Below are positions 59,011 to 64,000 of a DNA stretch of 64,000 nucleotides, one piece after another. Numbering within the stretch: position 1 is the first letter of the stretch; every line of letters begins with the position of its first letter. Position numbers and translations under genes: made by a program. Origin of the DNA: an uncultured Oscillospiraceae bacterium (GTDB lineage: Bacteria; Bacillota; Clostridia; Oscillospirales; Oscillospiraceae); NCBI GenBank assembly GCA_910578505.1, contig CAJTPV010000007.1, forward strand, positions 1-64,000, in the 5' to 3' direction. The notes below the pieces were generated by a model, which saw only the letters and a program-made list of their open reading frames with translations, did not search any database and was not told the origin of the DNA.

Positions 59011-61761
59011 ATGGAGCCTGCGAATACCGGCGGGCAGATGCAGCCCTACAGCGGCCAGATGCAGCCGTCCGGCGGCAGGGGCCCGGCCCCAAAAAAGAAG
59101 AAAAAGAAGCGGTTTTCTATTGCGCGCTTCTTCGGCAGGGTGCTCCTGGTTCTCTTCACCTTGTGCGTGATCGGTGTGCTGACGCTGGCGCTGTTCTGCA
59201 AGTATTTCATGACATACGTCAACACCACCCTCATCCCCTCCCTGGAGGAGATCAACCTGGAGGAGATGACCCTCGATCTGGCGTCCACCATCTACTACAC
59301 AGACGCCAACGGCCAGGACCACGTCATGCGCACCCTGCACAGCAGCGAGAGCAACCGGGAGCTGATTGAATATGAGGACCTGCCCAAGCACCTGGTGGAC
59401 GCCATGGTGGCCATTGAGGACCACCGCTTCTGGGACCACAAGGGCGTGGACTGGTACGGCACCGCCCGGGCCACCCTCTACAGCGCCACCGGGCGGGATA
59501 CCCAGGGCGGTTCCACCATCACCCAGCAGGTGGTGCGCAACATCACCGAAGAAAAGGAAGTCACGGTCAAGCGCAAGCTGCGGGAGATCTTCCGCGCCCT
59601 GGACCTTGACGCAAAAAACAGCAAGGAGGATATCCTCACCTACTACCTCAACAAGGTCTACTTCGGCCACAGCTTCTCCGGCATCCAGACCGCCGCCAAG
59701 GGCTACTTCGGCAAGGACGTGTCGGAGCTGACACTGGCGGAGAGCGCCTGCATCGTGGGCATCACCAACTATCCCTCCCTGTACGACCCCCTCTGGGACA
59801 AGGAGTTCGTTCAGGAGGACGGCTCCATCAAAACGCCCCGGGACTTCAACAAGGCCCGGCAGATTGATGTTCTGGACTCCATGGCCAAATACGGCTTTAT
59901 CACCCAGGAGGAGGCGGACGCCGCCAAGGCCCAGCCGCTGAACTTTGTGGAGGACGGCGCCGCTGCGGGCGAAACCGGGGAGGACGGCGAGACGGCGGGC
60001 GCCAGCGGCGTGTACTCCTGGTTTGAGGACGCCGTGATCGAAGACGCCATTGACCTCATCTCCCAGGCCAAGAATGTGGGCCGCGAGGCCGCCAGCGACA
60101 TGCTTTACTCCGGCGGCTTCCACATCTATACCACCTTGAATCCGGACATCCAGCGGATTGTGGACAGCGTGTATCTGGACACGGACTACTTCGCCTCCCT
60201 GATCAAGTCCGGCTCTCCCCTGGACTCCGCTATGACCATTATTGACCCCTATACCGGGTACGTGGTGGCGATGGCCGGCGGCGTGGGCGTGAAGGAGGGG
60301 AGCCGGAGTCTGAACCTGGCCACATCCCCCCGCCAGCCGGGCAGCTCCATCAAGCCCATGTCCATCTACGCCCCGGCTCTGGAATATGACGTAGTCAGCC
60401 CGGTGACCATCATTGACGACTACCCCATCCAGGTCAACGACTCCGGCACCGGCGGGTATCCCAAAAACTCGCCCATCGGATACAGCGGGCCGGTGAATGT
60501 GCGCTACGGCGTGCAGAAATCCATCAACACCGTGGCGGTCCGCATCCTCCAGAAGCTGGGCAACACCCGCTCCTTTGATTTTATGGAGCAGAACCTGGGC
60601 ATGGACCTGGACGTGTCCGACCTGGGTCCCAGCCCCCTGGCCCTGGGAGGATTGACTATCGGCGTGACCACGGAGCAGGTGGCGGCGGCCTACAGCGCGT
60701 TCCTGAATAACGGCGTCTATACGCCGCCCCGGACCATTGTGCGCATTGAGTCCAACGACCACAGCGAGGTCATCGTAGACACCGGAGGCCAGTCCCGTCC
60801 GGCCATGAAGGAGAGCACGGCGTATATGATGACCGAGATGCTGCGCAACGCCGTCCTCCACGGCACCGGTACGGAGGCCCAGATCAGCGGCATGCACGTG
60901 GCCGGCAAGACCGGCACCACCACCAACCTCTGTGACCGGTACTTCGCCGGCTTTACGCCCTACTACTCCGCCGCCGTCTGGACGGGCCATGCCAAGAGCA
61001 ACGAGAAGATCGCCGCCAAAAAGGGCAACCCGGCGGCCCAGATCTGGCAGAAGGTCATGAGCCAGATCCACGCGGAGCTGCCGGACAAGGAGTTCCCGGA
61101 CCGGCCCGAGGGCGTAGGCTCCCGGACCGTCTGCGGCCACTGCGGCGGCAACACCAGCGGGCTCTGTAACGACGCGGTCAGCGGCACGGCCCAGACCAGC
61201 TGGTCCCCCGGCTTTGACTGCGACTGCCATATGGAGGTCAAGATCTGCACGGACCCGGCCACCGGGGAGGAGCATCTGGCAACGGATTTCTGTCCGGAGG
61301 AGACGGTGACCACCAGGATCATGCAGAAGGGCCGGGAGTTCCTCCAGCTGCCCAACGGCGGGCTGGTGATGAGCGACGACGCCATGGAGCACTACACCTA
61401 CTTCAGCACCGTGGCCACGCCCTGCCTCATCCACGATGAGAACTATGTCCCCGAGGCGGACGATCCCCTGTTGGGCGAGGAGGGGGACCCCAGCGACCCC
61501 AATAACCCCAACGGCACCACCACGCCTCCCACCGGCACAGGCACGCCCCGCCCCGGCGAGGGCGGCTGGCCCACAGAGCCCTATGACCCCAACAAGCCCA
61601 CTGTGCCGTCAGGTTCGGGCAATACCGGCACGAAACCGGGTACGACCACCACGCCGGGGACTACCACACCGGGGACCACCACGCCCCCTGAGCCGGACGA
61701 GCCGCAGCCGCCGGAGGAGCCGGACGAACCCGTCCTCCCGCCGGAGCCGGATTTGCCATAA
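59011..61761 (+). CDS. Class A penicillin-binding protein (PBP1A type)
   Basis: 916 residues. Basic cytoplasmic tail, one membrane helix (about 42-67). Glycosyltransferase domain: MVAIEDHRFWDHKGVDWYG and GGSTITQQVVRNI. Transpeptidase domain: SxxK in QPGSSIKPM, SxN in QKSINTVAV, KTG in VAGKTGTTT. After it comes an unusual Cys-rich segment (CGHCGG, FDCDCHMEVKIC, DFCPEE) and a Pro/Thr/Glu-rich tail of about 90 residues. It polymerises and cross-links peptidoglycan. ATG 59011 has a perfect aaggaggt. Confidence 0.95.
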   Translation: MEPANTGGQMQPYSGQMQPSGGRGPAPKKKKKKRFSIARFFGRVLLVLFTLCVIGVLTLALFCKYFMTYVNTTLIPSLEEINLEEMTLDLASTIYYTDANGQDHVMRTLHSSESNRELIEYEDLPKHLVDAMVAIEDHRFWDHKGVDWYGTARATLYSATGRDTQGGSTITQQVVRNITEEKEVTVKRKLREIFRALDLDAKNSKEDILTYYLNKVYFGHSFSGIQTAAKGYFGKDVSELTLAESACIVGITNYPSLYDPLWDKEFVQEDGSIKTPRDFNKARQIDVLDSMAKYGFITQEEADAAKAQPLNFVEDGAAAGETGEDGETAGASGVYSWFEDAVIEDAIDLISQAKNVGREAASDMLYSGGFHIYTTLNPDIQRIVDSVYLDTDYFASLIKSGSPLDSAMTIIDPYTGYVVAMAGGVGVKEGSRSLNLATSPRQPGSSIKPMSIYAPALEYDVVSPVTIIDDYPIQVNDSGTGGYPKNSPIGYSGPVNVRYGVQKSINTVAVRILQKLGNTRSFDFMEQNLGMDLDVSDLGPSPLALGGLTIGVTTEQVAAAYSAFLNNGVYTPPRTIVRIESNDHSEVIVDTGGQSRPAMKESTAYMMTEMLRNAVLHGTGTEAQISGMHVAGKTGTTTNLCDRYFAGFTPYYSAAVWTGHAKSNEKIAAKKGNPAAQIWQKVMSQIHAELPDKEFPDRPEGVGSRTVCGHCGGNTSGLCNDAVSGTAQTSWSPGFDCDCHMEVKICTDPATGEEHLATDFCPEETVTTRIMQKGREFLQLPNGGLVMSDDAMEHYTYFSTVATPCLIHDENYVPEADDPLLGEEGDPSDPNNPNGTTTPPTGTGTPRPGEGGWPTEPYDPNKPTVPSGSGNTGTKPGTTTTPGTTTPGTTTPPEPDEPQPPEEPDEPVLPPEPDLP

Positions 61762-61808
61762 GCAGGGCGCGGGACTGAAAATTTTACGGTTTTGGGACGA
61801 ACTTATAC

Positions 61809-61837
61809 TTGCGAAACCGGCAAGAATCGAGTATACT
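61809..61837 (+). promoter_or_regulatory. Promoter of the PrsA-type foldase gene
   Basis: TTGCGA (61809-61814), 17 bases, TATACT (61832-61837). Confidence 0.75.
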
Positions 61838-61936
61838 ATTGTGCGTTGAGCAAAAATCACCCCCGGCTGCGGGAGACAGCCCTCAGCCCCAGCCGGGACA
61901 CAGTGCTTTAGAAAATTTTGGAAGGAATGAACAACC

Positions 61937-63457
61937 ATGAGCGCATCCAGAGAAAAGAAAAAACGCCAGGAACAGCTGGCAAACGGCACCGTAAACCCCA
62001 AGGCCGCCCGTGAGGCGGAGCAGAAGGCCGCGGAAAAGCGGTCCACCATGCTCTACAGCCTGTTGGCAGCGGCATTTGTCGTGGTGGCCATTTTCCTCGT
62101 CGTGTACAACTCCGGCATCATCGAGCGCAACAAGACCGCCGCCACCATTGACGGCGAGAAGTACACCGTGGCCCAGGCGGCTTACTACTACCAGCAGGCC
62201 TACCAGAGCTACCTCAACAGCAGCAGCGGCTACATGGCCCAGATGTACGGCATGCTGGACCCCCAGTCCTCCCTGAAGGATCAGCCCTATGACGACACCC
62301 GCTCCTGGGCGGACTACTTCAAGGAGCAGGCTGTGGACAATATGCGGTTCGTCCAGGCGGCCAAGAAGTCCGCCCAGGAGCAGAACATCACCCTGGAGGC
62401 GGAGGACCAGCAGCAGCTGGACGAAAACCTGAAGTCCATGAAGGACGCCGCCGCCGAGGCCGGCTTTACCTACAAGGCCTACCTGAAAGCCATCTACGGC
62501 GCGACCATGACCGCCTCCGTCTATGAGGCCTGCGAGAAGGACCGGCTGCTGGTCAGCAAGGTCTCCAGCAATCAGGAGGACAGCTTCAGCTTCTCCGACA
62601 GCGAGATCCAGGCGTACTACGAGGAGAACCGGAACACCTATGATCTGGTGGACGGCGCGTATGTCTCCGTCGCCGGCCGCCCGGAGACCAAGACCGACGA
62701 CGACGGCAACACCATCGAGGCCACCGACGAGGAGAAGGCCGCCGCCCTGGCGGAGGCCAAGGAGACGGCGGAGGCCATCCTGGCCGCCTGCCAGGCCGGC
62801 AGCGACCTGGAGGAGCTGGCCACCGAGTACGACGTGGGCTACTACGGCAGCGAGGACATGACCTCCTCCTCCGGCATGGCCAGCGAGTGGCTCTTTGACA
62901 GCGCCCGGAAGGCCGGCGATATGGAGCTGCTGGAGGACGAGGCCAACAGCCAGTACTATGTGGCCCTCTTCAACAGCCGCCGGCGGGACGAGGCCCTCAA
63001 CTACAACGTCCGCCACATTCTCGTCACGGAGGACAGCCTGGAGCTGGCCGAGGGCGAGGAGGCCGCCGAGGGCCAGGTGGCCGCGAAGGCCCAGGAGATC
63101 CTGGACAGCTGGGACGGCACCGAGGAGGGCTTTGCCTCCCTGGCGGGGCAGTACTCCCAGGACGAGGGCAGCAAGGACAACGGCGGGCTCTACGAGAACA
63201 CCCCCAAGGGCGCCATGATCACCGAGTTCAACGACTGGTGCTATGAGGCCGGCCGCAAGAGCGGCGACACGGGCATCGTGGAGACCACCTATGGCTCCCA
63301 CATCATGTACTTCGTGGGCTACGCCGACACCCAGTACTGGCACTACGCCTGCGAGAACGCCCTGAAGAGCGAGGCATACTCCGACTGGTACAACGCGACC
63401 ATGGAGAGCGTGACCGCTGAGGTGGACGAAAACGCGATGAACGCCATCGGCGTGTAA
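61937..63457 (+). CDS. PrsA/SurA-type peptidyl-prolyl isomerase
   Basis: 506 residues. A basic N-terminus and one membrane anchor (about 38-57, SLLAAAFVVVAIFLVVYNSG) lead to a helical chaperone domain and a parvulin domain (LNYNVRHILV through GLYENTPKGAMITEF, then GIVETTYGSHIMYF). No lipobox Cys follows the helix, so it is anchored by the signal helix, not as a lipoprotein like Bacillus PrsA. It helps exported proteins, perhaps PBPs, fold outside the membrane. Confidence 0.9.
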   Translation: MSASREKKKRQEQLANGTVNPKAAREAEQKAAEKRSTMLYSLLAAAFVVVAIFLVVYNSGIIERNKTAATIDGEKYTVAQAAYYYQQAYQSYLNSSSGYMAQMYGMLDPQSSLKDQPYDDTRSWADYFKEQAVDNMRFVQAAKKSAQEQNITLEAEDQQQLDENLKSMKDAAAEAGFTYKAYLKAIYGATMTASVYEACEKDRLLVSKVSSNQEDSFSFSDSEIQAYYEENRNTYDLVDGAYVSVAGRPETKTDDDGNTIEATDEEKAAALAEAKETAEAILAACQAGSDLEELATEYDVGYYGSEDMTSSSGMASEWLFDSARKAGDMELLEDEANSQYYVALFNSRRRDEALNYNVRHILVTEDSLELAEGEEAAEGQVAAKAQEILDSWDGTEEGFASLAGQYSQDEGSKDNGGLYENTPKGAMITEFNDWCYEAGRKSGDTGIVETTYGSHIMYFVGYADTQYWHYACENALKSEAYSDWYNATMESVTAEVDENAMNAIGV

Positions 63458-63465
63458 AGGATACG

Positions 63466-63495
63466 GACAGCCCCGGACAGCCGGGGCTGTCTTTA
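63466..63495 (+). terminator. Terminator after the foldase gene
   Basis: GACAGCCCCGG and CCGGGGCTGTC around acag, followed by ttta. Confidence 0.85.
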
Positions 63496-63510
63496 TGTGG
63501 GGAGAGGCAT

Positions 63511-64000
63511 ATGAACGAACGGTTTTTGCGCAGCGAGATGCTGCTGGGCCCGGCGGCCATGGAAAAGCTGGCCGGGTCCCACGTGTGCGTGGTGGGGCTG
63601 GGCGGCGTGGGCAGCTGGGCGGCGGAGGCCCTGGCCCGCGCCGGCGTGGGGGAACTGACCCTCATTGACGAGGACTGCTACCGGGAGAGCAACATCAACC
63701 GCCAGCTGGGGGCCGTGGAGTCCACGGTGGGCCAGCCCAAGCCGGAGGCCATGGCCCGCCGGGTGCTGGACATCCATCCGGACTGCGTCGTCCACCCCAT
63801 CACAGGCCGGTATGAGCGGGACAGCGGGGAGCGGTTTTTCGGCGACTACGACTATCTGGTGGACGCTATTGACCTGGTGGCCTGCAAGGTGGACCTGATC
63901 TGCCGGGCCCTGGAGCGGGGGATCCCCATCCTCTCCGCCCTGGGCACGGGCAACAAGCTGGACCCGTCCAGACTGGAGGTGACGGACCTGAGCAGGACCT
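63511..64000 (+). CDS. tcdA: tRNA threonylcarbamoyladenosine dehydratase TcdA (5' part)
   Basis: 163 codons to the window edge; the gene runs on. Nucleotide-binding VCVVGLGGVGSWAAEALARA, LIDEDCYRESNINRQ and the Asp in DYLVDAIDLVACK are typical of the ThiF/MoeB fold. The NRQ and length so far fit TcdA (CsdL/YrvM), which cyclises t6A37 in tRNA, rather than ThiF. ATG 63511 follows ggggagagg. Confidence 0.9.
   Translation, partial: MNERFLRSEMLLGPAAMEKLAGSHVCVVGLGGVGSWAAEALARAGVGELTLIDEDCYRESNINRQLGAVESTVGQPKPEAMARRVLDIHPDCVVHPITGRYERDSGERFFGDYDYLVDAIDLVACKVDLICRALERGIPILSALGTGNKLDPSRLEVTDLSRT

Overview
The window looks like chromosomal DNA of a motile, strictly anaerobic, GC-rich Bacillota of the Oscillospiraceae type (class Clostridia). 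The grounds are Clostridium/Bacillus-type flagellar genes (fliOPQR-flhBA next to cheY, cheC, cheD, cheV and a FliA-type sigma factor), a tryptophan T-box, a lysine riboswitch, a SpoIIM-like protein, ferredoxin-linked amino-acid oxidation (IorAB) and mostly strong ribosome binding sites. No species name can be given from sequence alone.

Layout. (1) 1-23.5 kb is a flagellum and chemotaxis block: cheY, the type III export gate (fliO, P, Q, R, flhB, flhA), a sigma-28-type factor, two rod/hook proteins, cheC-cheD, cheV and a degenerate EAL-HDOD protein. A parA plus ComFB-domain pair lies on the opposite strand. Then come fliD-fliS-fliT-like, an FtsE-like ATPase without FtsX, a chemoreceptor, an FtsA-like ATPase with a lysine-tailed membrane protein, and a tiny YjfB-family motility protein. 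Sigma-28-like promoters can be read before fliD and yjfB. (2) 23.5-31.5 kb: a REC-GGDEF diguanylate cyclase, an orphan RACo-like ferredoxin/ASKHA protein behind three helically phased 10-bp repeats, a CoA-disulfide-reductase-like flavoprotein with an odd start, a siroheme-type reductase, and trpB under a T-box with a TGG specifier. (3) 31.5-37.7 kb: hicAB with its operator inside the promoter, a serine hydrolase in an operon with a c-di-AMP receptor (DarA/PstA), an acyl-CoA synthetase and two small accessory genes. (4) 37.9-43.4 kb: iorAB, paaK, an ACT protein and an aminotransferase, which together suggest conversion of aromatic amino acids to aryl-acetyl-CoA and aryl-acetates with ATP yield. 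(5) 43.4-44.9 kb: an AT-richer island with a divergent XRE regulator and an unknown protein. (6) 45-58 kb: housekeeping genes (spoIIM-like, gltX, Sel1 protein, rny, TM2 protein, feoB, dapA-dapB-dapH under a lysine riboswitch, MATE pump), a radical-SAM gene broken by deletion and an HxlR regulator with its palindrome. (7) 58-64 kb: a 6S-like RNA candidate, a DUF1292 protein, a class A PBP, a PrsA-type foldase and the start of tcdA.

The most interesting candidate system is the parA-comFB pair inside the motility locus. A Soj-type ATPase is co-transcribed with a protein made of a basic N-terminal peptide, a long Pro/Glu linker and a C-terminal ComFB domain. ComFB proteins have recently been described as cyclic-dinucleotide receptors. 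The layout resembles ParA-type cargo-positioning pairs and could link second-messenger level to placement of flagella or chemotaxis clusters. The window also encodes a diguanylate cyclase with an intact inhibitory site, a degenerate EAL protein and a c-di-AMP receptor. No CRISPR array, tRNA, rRNA, insertion sequence or prophage was seen.
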